From Palleniella intestinalis (GTDB lineage: Bacteria > Bacteroidota > Bacteroidia > Bacteroidales > Bacteroidaceae), in assembly GCF_013166595.1 (NCBI RefSeq), contig NZ_JABKKG010000015.1:1-54003 (forward strand): DNA of 54,003 bases, read 5' to 3'. Shown piece after piece: positions 15,339 through 24,198 of this stretch; the first letter of the stretch is position 1, and every line of letters starts with the position of its first letter. A program made the position numbers and the translations under genes. Below the pieces are notes generated by a model. The model saw only the letters and a program-made list of their open reading frames with translations, did no database searches and was not told where the DNA came from.

Positions 15339-17699
15339 ATGTCACGACATCTGATACTCCATATCCTGTTCCTGCTCTGCTTTGTGCAGAGAAGCATTGC
15401 GCAGACATCCGAGACTGTTTATAACACAGATTCGGGTGTGTCCCATTGGATAGTTTCTGATATTCTTCAAGACAGCAAAGGATTCATCTGGTTCTCGACA
15501 TGGAACGGGCTGAACCGTTTCGACGGTTATGAGTTCAGGCAGGTGAAATCCTATCCGGGGGACGGTGCTGACATACGTTCGGAAGTGATACGGCAAATGG
15601 CACTTGACGAGGCAGGAAACATCATTTGCATTACGGAGGACGGTGCGTTCAAGTTGGATGCCCGGACTTACAGACTGACATCTGATTTCGATTTGTCAAA
15701 GTGCGGAATCAAGCAGAACACGTGTACGGTTTCTTTTCGCGACAGGGAAGGGAATCTCTGGCATGTAGGACGCTATGGAGTGACGAAGACAAGCAGTGCG
15801 GAGCATCCGGCACAGCTTGTAGAGGGTACGGAGGGAGTGCAGGCAAGAGCGTTTCTTTTGGACAAAGGTTCCCGTCTGTGGCTTGCCACGAAGGAGGACG
15901 AGTGCATACGCCTTTATAACCGCGGTCGCAGGTTGGTGGGGTATCTTGGCAGAGACGGCAGATTTCACAGGGAGAGGACCTCATTCGGCTACCGTGCATA
16001 CAGTATGATGCAGGCACGCAATGGGGACATCTGGATAGGATGCAAGCCGGGAGCATTGCTAAGGTTGAGGAGCAGACACGACGGCACGTATGAAATAAAG
16101 GAGTTTGGTAAGGAGGGGTTGCCATGCAATGTCATTTATCATATAGTAGACGACTCTGCCGGGCGTCTTTGGTTTGCTACATTCGGCGGCGGTGTGGCGT
16201 GTATTGAATATCCTGCCTTGGAAGAACCGTCATTTGTGACTTTCCCGATGAAGGGCATTGCGGACGGGAAGGTGAAGGTAAGGCGCATATACCCTACGCG
16301 TTCGGGGAACATTGTCTGTGCCACGACCAACGGATTGGTCTTGGGCATTGTTGATAGAAAAGACCTGCGGAAGACTGTTTTCCGCAGATTGGTGCGTAAT
16401 GGGAAGGATGAGGGAAGTCTTGCGGGCAATGCTCTGATGGATGTTGTCGGGGATAAGGCAGGGCGTATATTCATTGCTACGGAAAACAATGGCATAGATG
16501 TGACGGACGAAAAGACATTGTTCTCTGAGAAACCTTCATTCCGGCATTACAACACAGCCAATTCCTCACTGACCTCCGATGCTTGCCATGCATTGGCATT
16601 GAAGGATGACGGCAGGCTTCTGATAGTATCCACAGACAGAGTGATGGACTTCTCGCCTGAAAAGGATGAGACAGTGACTTATTCAAGCACTTTCTGGAAT
16701 GACGAGAGCCATTTCTCCGAGGAGCGTCCTCTGCAACTTTCTCCTGACTCATGGCTCTTCGGGCAGGAACAGGGGGCGTATATCGCTACACGGCGCAGCA
16801 TGGATGTTCCGGGCTATGTCCCACCGCTGCTGTTTACGGAACTGGCGGTCAATGGGAAACGTTCGCGCCTTGATGTGTGCAACACCGATACTATAATAAT
16901 AGATACGGATGAAAGAAATTTCTCCTTGTCATTCGCTACGCTGGATTACACTGACAATTCCGAGATACTTTACCGCACAAGGCTTGACAGCGCACCGTGG
17001 AGCCATGCCTCAAAGGACCGTTCACTGGCATTCTATGACCTGCAGCCGAGAGAGCACATCTTGGAAGTGCAGTCCACAGACCGTTACGGACGCTGGGTGA
17101 AGAACACACGCCGGCTTCTGATAGTGGTGAAACCTCACTGGTATGAAACTCTTTGGGCACGGTTTTTTGGATGGCTTACAGTCATGGCTATGATTACGGG
17201 AGCGGTGTATACAGTGTTCCATGTCCGTGAGCTCCACCGTCAGCGTCGTGAACTTTTGGAGAAGTATATGGCCCTCCTTGACAAGTCAGCCGGCAGTGAC
17301 GGAAACACTTCAGTCAAGGAGATAGGGGAAGAACTTCCTTCCGGTATTCCTGCTGCGGACAGGAAATTCCTTGACCGTGTGAAGGAATATATAGAGGAGA
17401 ACATCTCCAACAGTGATGCCAACATCGATGACATGGCATCCTTCGCCGCCACAAGCCGCAGCAATCTTAACCGCAAGCTACGCTCCCTTGTGGGCATTAC
17501 TGCCGCGCAGCTCCTTATAGATGCAAGGATGCAGAGAGCCGCACAACTCCTTGGAGGGGTTGACGGAGGAGAGAAACTCAGTGTTTCCGAGGTGGCTTAC
17601 CGCTGCGGATATTCCGATTCGCGGTATTTTGCTCGCTGTTTCAAGCAGAAATATGGTGTCACTCCTTCCGGCTTTTCTGCCGAGAGTGAAAAGGAATGA
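15339..17699 (+). CDS. Membrane sensor with regulator-propeller, Y_Y_Y and AraC-type DNA-binding domains
   Basis: 786-aa one-polypeptide regulator. Signal peptide (MSRHLILHILFLLCFVQRSIAQ), then a periplasmic beta-propeller made of regulator-propeller repeats (DILQDSKGFIWFSTWNGLNR is the first). A Y_Y_Y domain (SLSFATLDYTDNSEILYRTR) lies just before one membrane helix at about residue 610 (FFGWLTVMAMITGAVYTVF). The cytoplasmic end has a helical linker and an AraC HTH domain (AYRCGYSDSRYFARCFKQKY). The architecture resembles hybrid two-component systems that control glycan-use loci, but the histidine-kinase and receiver domains are absent. The ligand is probably a glycan fragment. The nearby fucosidase is a possible target; this is inference. 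Confidence 0.85.
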   Translation: MSRHLILHILFLLCFVQRSIAQTSETVYNTDSGVSHWIVSDILQDSKGFIWFSTWNGLNRFDGYEFRQVKSYPGDGADIRSEVIRQMALDEAGNIICITEDGAFKLDARTYRLTSDFDLSKCGIKQNTCTVSFRDREGNLWHVGRYGVTKTSSAEHPAQLVEGTEGVQARAFLLDKGSRLWLATKEDECIRLYNRGRRLVGYLGRDGRFHRERTSFGYRAYSMMQARNGDIWIGCKPGALLRLRSRHDGTYEIKEFGKEGLPCNVIYHIVDDSAGRLWFATFGGGVACIEYPALEEPSFVTFPMKGIADGKVKVRRIYPTRSGNIVCATTNGLVLGIVDRKDLRKTVFRRLVRNGKDEGSLAGNALMDVVGDKAGRIFIATENNGIDVTDEKTLFSEKPSFRHYNTANSSLTSDACHALALKDDGRLLIVSTDRVMDFSPEKDETVTYSSTFWNDESHFSEERPLQLSPDSWLFGQEQGAYIATRRSMDVPGYVPPLLFTELAVNGKRSRLDVCNTDTIIIDTDERNFSLSFATLDYTDNSEILYRTRLDSAPWSHASKDRSLAFYDLQPREHILEVQSTDRYGRWVKNTRRLLIVVKPHWYETLWARFFGWLTVMAMITGAVYTVFHVRELHRQRRELLEKYMALLDKSAGSDGNTSVKEIGEELPSGIPAADRKFLDRVKEYIEENISNSDANIDDMASFAATSRSNLNRKLRSLVGITAAQLLIDARMQRAAQLLGGVDGGEKLSVSEVAYRCGYSDSRYFARCFKQKYGVTPSGFSAESEKE

Positions 17700-17797
17700 A
17701 AGAGTTCTTTCCTGCCAATGTTTACGGTCTATAACAACGATTACTATAACATCTGTTATTGAAATTACAGGAAACAGAAACAAAAATGCCATAACCA

Positions 17798-17829
17798 TTT
17801 GGCAATATGAAGAAAAAAATGTATCTTTG
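17798..17829 (+). promoter_or_regulatory. Promoter upstream of the AAA/PD-(D/E)XK gene
   Basis: TTTG at 17798-17801, 20 bases, then TATCTTTG at 17822-17829: a full Bacteroidetes promoter match. About 170 bases of leader follow before the ATG at 17999; I see no gene in 17700-17998. Confidence 0.65.
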
Positions 17830-17998
17830 CCATATTATTGTGGAATCATGAGCCTGATGTCATACAGATTAAAGCCATGTTTCCACAATATTAATGAGAA
17901 CAAGGCGTTAATATAGCATAAAGGAGTGGAAGCGCGAGCTGCATATATCATGTATGGCAACAGGATATATTTAAGAACATAATAAAAGCGGAGGCAAT

Positions 17999-19630
17999 AT
18001 GGCAAAGCACAAATATCCTATAGGAATACAGGCATTTGATAAGATACGTTCTGACAATTTCTTGTATATAGACAAGACCGAGTTGATTTACAATTTGGCT
18101 CATGGCAATTCTCAGTACGTATTCCTCGGCCGTCCCCGGAGGTTCGGCAAGTCGCTCCTTGCCAGTACCATGCACTGCTACTTTGAGGGCAGGAAGGATT
18201 TGTTCAAGGGGCTTGCCATAGAGAATCTTGAAAAGGAGTGGAAGAATCACCCTGTCCTGCATTTCGATATGAGCAAAGCAAAGCACCTCAATGAGCAGGA
18301 ACTGGAATATTACCTCTGTCTTCAGGTGGAAGAATATGAGAGGAAGTATTGCTGTGAGGACAATGTCATTGGAAGCGGCAACCGTTTTGCCAGACTGATG
18401 AAGCACACTTACGAGCAGACGGGCAGCCAGGTGGTAGTCATCATAGACGAGTATGACGCTCCGCTCCTTGATGTAGCCCATGAGGGCGACCGCCTGAAGA
18501 ATCTGCGCCATATCATGCGTAATTTCTACAGCCCGTTGAAGGCCAGCGACCCATATCTGCGCTTTGTCTTCTTCACCGGCATCACGAAATTCTCTCAACT
18601 GAGCATATTCTCCGAACTGAACAACATCACCAATGTCTCAATGTGGGACAAGTATGCAGGGATATGCGGAATAACAAAGGAAGAATTGCTTACTGCAATG
18701 AGTGAAGACATAGACATGTTTGCAGAGCATAACAGTCTCACCTGCGAAGAGGCTGTCAAAGAACTGACGGAGAATTATGACGGCTATCATTTCTCTCCGA
18801 AATCCCCGGACATCTTCAACCCATACAGTCTGCTCAACTGCTTCGAGCGTACGGAGACAGGCAGCTATTGGTTTGCGTCAGGCACACCAACATATCTCAT
18901 TGAGATGATGCGCAAATACAAAACACTGCCATCAGAAATTGGCGGAATATGCAAGGCCACCGCCGACAATTTCGATGTACCGGTGGAAACTATGCGCTCA
19001 ATCATGCCACTGCTTTACCAAAGTGGATACATGACGATAAAGGGCTATTCGCCATTATCTAAGATATATACGCTGAGTATACCAAACAAGGAGGTTCGCA
19101 CTGGGCTTATGAAAGCCTTGATACCCAATTATATAAATGCCGAACTGCCGACAACCGTAATCGGAGAATTGGCGGAAATGTTCTTGGAAGGGAATATAGA
19201 GGGTGCTCTTTGCCTATTGCAGAAATTCTTCAAGACCGTTCCTTACTGCAACGACATCGACCATGAGGGACAATTATCGTGCGAACCGAGCGCAGAGCCA
19301 AGCCTGCTTGAGCTATGCCGAGGTGAAGCCGATAATGGGCGAAGCCAATGGCAGCAGATGCTTTATGTCGTGTTCTCCCTCTTCGGAGCCTACGGCGATG
19401 TTGAGGTTCATACCAGTGACGGACGTGTGGATCTTGTCATGGTGCTGTGGGGCAAGCTGTACCTTATCGAGACAAAACTTGACAAATCTGCTGACGAAGC
19501 CATGCATCAGATAGACCTGAAGGACTATGCAGAACGCTTCTCCCTCCTCAACCTGCCGACAGTGAAGATAGGGATAAACTTCAGCACCAAGGAACGTGGC
19601 ATAACAGACTGGAAGGTGGAGGACAATTGA
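17999..19630 (+). CDS. AAA-ATPase-like protein with C-terminal PD-(D/E)XK domain
   Basis: 543-aa member of the AAA-ATPase_like/PDDEXK_9 family, which is greatly expanded in gut Bacteroidales. The N-terminus has the family hallmark IGIQAFDKIRSDNFLYIDKT. Walker A is FLGRPRRFGKSLL (about residues 41-53), Walker B is VVVIIDEYDAPL (about 145), with FFTGITKFSQLSIF after it. The C-terminal nuclease-like domain carries DGRVDLVMVLWGKLYLIETK. The molecular role is unknown; mobile-element or conflict functions have been suggested. Its last 57 bases recur, diverged, at 20693-20749 beyond the next gene, a sign that a second copy once stood there. Confidence 0.85.
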   Translation: MAKHKYPIGIQAFDKIRSDNFLYIDKTELIYNLAHGNSQYVFLGRPRRFGKSLLASTMHCYFEGRKDLFKGLAIENLEKEWKNHPVLHFDMSKAKHLNEQELEYYLCLQVEEYERKYCCEDNVIGSGNRFARLMKHTYEQTGSQVVVIIDEYDAPLLDVAHEGDRLKNLRHIMRNFYSPLKASDPYLRFVFFTGITKFSQLSIFSELNNITNVSMWDKYAGICGITKEELLTAMSEDIDMFAEHNSLTCEEAVKELTENYDGYHFSPKSPDIFNPYSLLNCFERTETGSYWFASGTPTYLIEMMRKYKTLPSEIGGICKATADNFDVPVETMRSIMPLLYQSGYMTIKGYSPLSKIYTLSIPNKEVRTGLMKALIPNYINAELPTTVIGELAEMFLEGNIEGALCLLQKFFKTVPYCNDIDHEGQLSCEPSAEPSLLELCRGEADNGRSQWQQMLYVVFSLFGAYGDVEVHTSDGRVDLVMVLWGKLYLIETKLDKSADEAMHQIDLKDYAERFSLLNLPTVKIGINFSTKERGITDWKVEDN

Positions 19631-19661
19631 ATACAAATAATAGATTAATAGAACCAGCAAT

Positions 19662-20696
19662 ATGATACAAAAATATACTGACACAGATATGATGCAAGAT
19701 ACGGCATTGAACCGGCTCGCAGATAATATTGCTGCACTTGTGTCTATAGAGAAAGCACATCTGGCAAAAAACATAAACACCTCATTGGTAAAAACATATT
19801 GGAATGTTGGCAAATATATAGTTGAATTTGAACAACAAGGTAATGCCAAGGCACAATATGGGACAGCCCTGTTGACAACGTTGGCAAAACTTCTCACCAT
19901 GAAATTAGGAAAAGGGTACAGCAGGCCGAATCTTAATAATATGAGAAAATTTTACCTTGTTTATCCAATTTGTCAGACACTGTCTGACAAATTAAGTTGG
20001 TCACATATCTGTGAATTGATAACAATTGATGACAAGTTGGAACGTGAGTTTTATGAAAAAGAATGTATAGTGTCCAATTGGAATGTGCGTTCATTGCGAA
20101 GGCAAATGGATAGTGCCTTGTATTTGAGATTGGCATCAAGTAAAGACAAAAAAGGAATCTTGAAGCTGTCACAAAGTGGGAATATTATCCAACAACCAAA
20201 CGATATAATAAAAGACACGTATACATTGGAGTTCTTAGGTCTGCCACAAAAACAGAGGTACAGCGAACATGACTTGGAACAAAGACTGATAGAAAATTTG
20301 CAGACATTCCTTTTGGAACTTGGAAAGGGGTTTGCTTTCGTTGGACGACAATATCCACTTACAATAAGTAACAGACATTACCATATAGACCTGGTGTTCT
20401 ATCACAGGATATTAAAATGCTTTGTGCTTATTGATCTTAAGAAAAATGCGGTAAAGCATCAGGATATAGGGCAGATGAACATGTATATGGGATATTTCTC
20501 AAATGAAGAGAATATGCCTGATGACAACCCTCCAATAGGAATAATACTCGGTCATAAAAAAGATGAATTGTTAGTTGAGTATGCAACTTATGGAATGGAT
20601 CCAAATCTATTTGTGTCGAAATACGAATTGTATTTGCCTAATAAAGACGAACTCAGAAGATTAGTCTCGGAAATTCTTAACCCAAACTCTGAATAA
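19662..20696 (+). CDS. DUF1016 / YhcG-type PD-(D/E)XK nuclease, copy 2
   Basis: 344-aa paralogue of the 14079 gene with the same two-domain layout: DUF1016_N (ending PNLNNMRKFYLVYP) and a nuclease domain (HIDLVFYHRILKCFVLIDLK, then GQMNMYMGY). SDKLSWSHICELI between them is a common family motif. At the DNA level the codons for CQTLSDK form an inverted repeat (19967-19977 with 19983-19993), placed as in copy 1 right after NMRKF. The gene lies between the AAA/PD-(D/E)XK gene and a relic of that gene's 3' end, so it looks inserted or left by a rearrangement. It is more AT-rich than the gene before it. Confidence 0.85.
   Translation: MIQKYTDTDMMQDTALNRLADNIAALVSIEKAHLAKNINTSLVKTYWNVGKYIVEFEQQGNAKAQYGTALLTTLAKLLTMKLGKGYSRPNLNNMRKFYLVYPICQTLSDKLSWSHICELITIDDKLEREFYEKECIVSNWNVRSLRRQMDSALYLRLASSKDKKGILKLSQSGNIIQQPNDIIKDTYTLEFLGLPQKQRYSEHDLEQRLIENLQTFLLELGKGFAFVGRQYPLTISNRHYHIDLVFYHRILKCFVLIDLKKNAVKHQDIGQMNMYMGYFSNEENMPDDNPPIGIILGHKKDELLVEYATYGMDPNLFVSKYELYLPNKDELRRLVSEILNPNSE
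19967..19993. repeat. Inverted repeat inside the second DUF1016 gene
   Basis: Arms AATTTGTCAGA and TCTGACAAATT pair perfectly over 11 bases with loop CACTG. The position in the protein corresponds to that of the palindromes in the first DUF1016 gene, though the base sequence differs. Confidence 0.85.
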
Positions 20697-20749
20697 ACTT
20701 CAGTACCAAAGGACGCGGCATTACAGACTGGAAGGTGGAGGAAGCGTGA
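20693..20749 (+). pseudogene. Relic of the 3' end of an AAA/PD-(D/E)XK gene
   Basis: The 57 bases ending TGA at 20747-20749 match the last 57 bases of the gene at 17999-19630 (19574-19630) at about 48 of 57 positions. They encode INFSTKGRGITDWKVEEA compared with INFSTKERGITDWKVEDN. Nothing else of that gene precedes them; the DUF1016 stop lies inside the first codons. The divergence argues for an old paralogue rather than a recent target duplication. Confidence 0.75.
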
Positions 20750-20781
20750 ACGGTGGAAAGATATATAAGAAAGTGGAAGAA

Positions 20782-21198
20782 ATGAACGACATACTTGCAG
20801 AAAACATCAGATGGAAGTAAAGATTCTGGAACTTTGAGAAAGCATTCTCACGCCTGAAAGAAGGAGTGGCGATGCTTGCCCGGGAACCAGATAATTTCCT
20901 TATGCAGGCAGGACTCATACAGACATTCGAATTCACTTTTGAGTTGGCATGGAAAACCTTGAAAGATTTCCTTGAGTCAGAAGGATTCTCTGTACAGTCG
21001 CCAAAAGCAACCATACGCCAGGCATTTCAAAGCGGCTACATAGAAGACGCTGACAAATGGCTTGATGCTCTGATGTCAAGGAACATTACCGTCCACACTT
21101 ATGATGATGCAACTGCAGAGGAAATAGTCAGGAAAATCCAATCTGTTTATCTGCCAATGCTTGAGAAAATGTATAACGATTTCACCAAAATACGATGA
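20782..21198 (+). pseudogene. HepT-like HEPN protein (HI0074 family) with in-frame stop at codon 13
   Basis: Reading from ATG 20782 gives MNDILAENIRWK, then TAA (20818-20820), then RFWNFEKAFSRLKEGVAMLA and the rest of a HI0074-type HEPN protein. The stop sits where the family usually has Gln or another residue of the first helix, so one CAA-to-TAA change is the simplest account. After the stop the frame is intact for 126 codons and keeps the HEPN RNase motif R-x4-H-x-Y (RNITVHTY). In HepT/MntA modules HepT is an RNase toxin that the partner inactivates. Translation could restart at ATG 20866, giving a 110-aa product without the first helix. The downstream mntA start overlaps the stop (ATGA). 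Confidence 0.75.
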
Positions 21199-21488
21199 AT
21201 ACAGGACTATCAGAGCAACACATCAATATCTTGAAAACAGTGTGCAGACATTATCCTGAGATAGAAAACATTGTGCTTTTCGGATCAAGGGCAAAGGGTT
21301 GTGCCAAGCAAGGCTCGGACATAGACATCGCAATAAAGGGTGCAAATGTTTCATTGGACACAATCATGCATCTACGTTCAGAATTAGAGGAAAGCATGCT
21401 TCCGTTTTTCGTGGATGTACTCCACTATGAGACAATAAAGAACCCTGCAATACGAGAACACATCGACAGTGTCGGAATAACTCTGTGA
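21195..21488 (+). CDS. mntA: MntA-like minimal nucleotidyltransferase (antitoxin type)
   Basis: 97-aa nucleotidyltransferase with the full GSx10DxD motif (GSRAKGCAKQGSDIDIAI, residues 28-45) and a third acidic residue in FFVDVL. In HepT/MntA toxin-antitoxin modules this enzyme attaches AMP units to a Tyr of HepT and silences it. The start overlaps the hepT stop by four bases. The enzyme looks intact although its toxin partner carries an early stop, an arrangement expected when the toxin is lost first. Confidence 0.8.
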   Translation: MNTGLSEQHINILKTVCRHYPEIENIVLFGSRAKGCAKQGSDIDIAIKGANVSLDTIMHLRSELEESMLPFFVDVLHYETIKNPAIREHIDSVGITL

Positions 21489-21532
21489 TGAATGGAAATA
21501 GAATGAAAAATAGTAATTTTTGCAAATAAATT

Positions 21533-22882
21533 TTGATTAAACAAATCTTACATAGATTCTCCGATGGGGACAATAGAACTCGCCAAGTCAAGATTAACAT
21601 TCTTGGCTCGGCTGTGCTGAAAGGCATAGGAATGATTGCGTCATTCCTTATTGTCCCAATCACATTGGGATATCTCACCAGTGAAGTTTATGGAATATGG
21701 CTGACAATATCATCTGTTCTGTATTGGATATCTTTCTCTGACATCGGACTGGGTAATGGAATGCGGAATTATCTGACAGGAGCTATATCACGTGGCGACT
21801 GGGAAGAGGCAAGGATGTGTGTGAGTACGACTGTAGTGATTTTAAGTGCCATAGCGTTGGTATTCGGATTAATATCATATACGGCGATAGCACTTTTGGA
21901 CTTGAACAGTTTCTTCAATGTAAGTTCTGTATCTGGACATGAACTGGAAATAGCATTTACTGTTGCGGTAATGTTTACGTTTGTCAACTTTGTTGTAAAA
22001 AACATAGGTATGATATTCGTGGCGTTACAGCATTACGCAGTGAATGACCTGCTGGTCGTATTAGGAAATGTCATAGCACTCACCATTATATATGTCCTCA
22101 CACAGACAGTTCCCGGAAGCCTGGTGAATGTAGTATTAGTGTTCACAGCCACACCGGTGTTCGTATTCATGCTCAGTGCCGTGCCTGTGTTCCGTAAGTA
22201 TCCGCAATTACGTCCTTCAATAAGAAAAGTTGATATGGACATTGCAAAAAAGATAATGACAAAAGGGTTGGGATTCTTTGCCATACAGATAACAAGTTGC
22301 CTTGTAATCTTCGGCAGCAGCAATATATTCATAACACAATACTGTGGTCCGGTAGCAGTCACTACATACAATATAGCTTACAAGTGGTTCAATATTCTGA
22401 TTATTGCATATACCATCGTTATCTCACCTATGTGGAACGCATATACTGATGCCTATGTGAAGAATGACATGGCATGGATAAAGACAACATTTGGAAAATC
22501 CATGAAAGTTTGGGGAGTACTGGCTGCTGTGGGGCTGGTGATGTTGGGTTGCAGTGGGATATTCTATAAGATGTGGGTTGGAGACAGTGTGCCTGTACCA
22601 TTTGCGGTATCCGTGAGTGTGTTGGTATATGTTTTGATGTTTAACCTTAACTGTGGCATAACGTGCTTACTGAACGGAATAAATAAAATAAGGATACAAA
22701 TCTATACATCAGTTGTCTTTACTGCAATATACCTTTTGCTTGTCTACACCAAAGGGGAGAGACTTGGGATAGAAGGTATTGCAACTTGTATGGCATTGTG
22801 CTACGCATTAATGGCAGCGATACATATGTATCAGTGTCGTCTGCTGATAAAAAGTGAGGCAAAAGGGATATGGAACAAATAA
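21533..22882 (+). CDS. Polysaccharide flippase (Wzx/MOP superfamily), second copy
   Basis: 449-aa multi-helix protein of the MOP flippase group. Family signs are ILGSAVLKGIGMIASFLIVP, the loop GLGNGMRNYLTGAISRGDW and repeated hydrophobic helices. It starts the second polysaccharide block. There is an in-frame stop at 21527 and no ATG in a suitable place, so TTG at 21533 is the likely start. It is only distantly similar to the flippase at 3016, so the locus may build two glycans or may have been joined from two sources. Its end overlaps the next gene by 13 bases. Confidence 0.85.
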   Translation: MIKQILHRFSDGDNRTRQVKINILGSAVLKGIGMIASFLIVPITLGYLTSEVYGIWLTISSVLYWISFSDIGLGNGMRNYLTGAISRGDWEEARMCVSTTVVILSAIALVFGLISYTAIALLDLNSFFNVSSVSGHELEIAFTVAVMFTFVNFVVKNIGMIFVALQHYAVNDLLVVLGNVIALTIIYVLTQTVPGSLVNVVLVFTATPVFVFMLSAVPVFRKYPQLRPSIRKVDMDIAKKIMTKGLGFFAIQITSCLVIFGSSNIFITQYCGPVAVTTYNIAYKWFNILIIAYTIVISPMWNAYTDAYVKNDMAWIKTTFGKSMKVWGVLAAVGLVMLGCSGIFYKMWVGDSVPVPFAVSVSVLVYVLMFNLNCGITCLLNGINKIRIQIYTSVVFTAIYLLLVYTKGERLGIEGIATCMALCYALMAAIHMYQCRLLIKSEAKGIWNK

Positions 22883-24150
22883 AACAACGAAATAAGATAA
22901 GTGTCATAACCGTTGTGTATAATGATGCTGCCAATATCCGCCAGACAATGGAGAGCTTCTTCTCACAGACATGGACTGAGAAGGAGTATATTGTCATTGA
23001 TGGAGGTTCTACTGATGGAACGGCAGATATCATTCGTGAATATGCCGACAGGCTTGCGTTCTGGCACTCTGAGCCTGACGGCGGTATCTATGAGGCAATG
23101 AACAAAGGCATTGGACACTGTACTGGTGATTGGATAAATATTCTGAACAGTGGTGATGTGTATGTAGGGAATGACTCTTTGGAACAGACTATTATGCTGG
23201 CAGATACAGAGAATACAGATGTCATCTATGCCAACAGTATAGAGGTTCATCCAGAATTCCGAAGACATATGGAAGCAAACGGAAATACTGAATTTCTTGA
23301 TATGATACCAACATTCCGGCATGGCTCGTCATTGATAAGGGCGGAAGTCCATAAGAAGCATCTTTTTGACCTTACGAAGAAGAAAACATTGGGATACGCC
23401 CTTGATTGGGAAATGCTGCACAGACTTTATAGGGAAGGTTATAGGTTTGAGAAAGTGGATGCCATGCTTGAAGCCTACTGTATAGAAGGCGTGTCCAACC
23501 ATCCTTACCGAAACCTGTGGCTCAATTATAAAATAACATCACAAGGCAGGATGAGTTTAAGGAAATTGGCCTTCTGCATGAAGCTCATCATAGGCACATT
23601 CCTGCGCCAATCATCCGTTTTCAGGTGGATAAAAGCCATACTGCTTGAATACAATGTGAATGATGTCCTGCCACACATCCCTTTTTGGAGCATCCGCCGA
23701 TGGTATCTCCGCCGTATGGGAACATCTATAGGAAAAGGAGCATTCATCATGAAAAAGAATTACATCATGAATGCCAATCTTCTAACAATAGGGAAGAACA
23801 GTCACATAAACCGTGGCTGTACAATAGATGCAAGGGCAGGTATAACGATAGGAGACAGTGTATCCATATCGCATAATGCCTGCATAATGACAGGCAGTCA
23901 TGATGTGAACTCGTCAACTTTCCAAGGTAAGTTCGCACCAATTGTCATCAATGATTATGCTTGGATTGGTGTCAATGCGACAGTGCTACAAGGTGTGACA
24001 ATCGGTAAAGGTGCTGTTGTATGTGCCGGTGCAGTTGTGACAAAAGATGTTGCTGATTACAATGTTGTTGCAGGTGTGCCTGCAAAGGAAATTGGCAAAA
24101 GAACAACCAATCTGCAATATAAATGCAAATGGAACATACCATTAACATAA
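22870..24150 (+). CDS. Fusion of GT2 glycosyltransferase and left-handed beta-helix acyltransferase
   Basis: 426-aa two-domain protein. Residues 8-250 are a WcaA-like GT2 (KISVITVVYNDAANIRQTME, VIDGGSTDGT, NILNSGDVYV at the metal site). Residues about 275-415 are a hexapeptide-repeat acyltransferase of the WcaF/NodL/maltose O-acetyltransferase kind: GTSIGKGAFIMKKNYI, the catalytic-type His of GSHDVNS, WIGVNATVLQGVTIGKGAVV and the end VVAGVPAKEIGKR. One polypeptide could add a sugar and O-acetylate the chain. These two activities are usually separate genes; no stop or frameshift lies between them. It overlaps the flippase stop, so the genes are coupled. Confidence 0.88.
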   Translation: MEQIKQRNKISVITVVYNDAANIRQTMESFFSQTWTEKEYIVIDGGSTDGTADIIREYADRLAFWHSEPDGGIYEAMNKGIGHCTGDWINILNSGDVYVGNDSLEQTIMLADTENTDVIYANSIEVHPEFRRHMEANGNTEFLDMIPTFRHGSSLIRAEVHKKHLFDLTKKKTLGYALDWEMLHRLYREGYRFEKVDAMLEAYCIEGVSNHPYRNLWLNYKITSQGRMSLRKLAFCMKLIIGTFLRQSSVFRWIKAILLEYNVNDVLPHIPFWSIRRWYLRRMGTSIGKGAFIMKKNYIMNANLLTIGKNSHINRGCTIDARAGITIGDSVSISHNACIMTGSHDVNSSTFQGKFAPIVINDYAWIGVNATVLQGVTIGKGAVVCAGAVVTKDVADYNVVAGVPAKEIGKRTTNLQYKCKWNIPLT

Positions 24151-24198
24151 TTTGTAAATTAAATAGAGTAATAAGTTTAAGTTTAAAAATATAAAAAT

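Noticed and set aside
19574..20749. Transposon insertion with target-site duplication around the DUF1016 gene
   Set aside because: The flanking copies differ at about 9 of 57 positions and there are no terminal inverted repeats or transposase, so an old paralogue relic is more likely.
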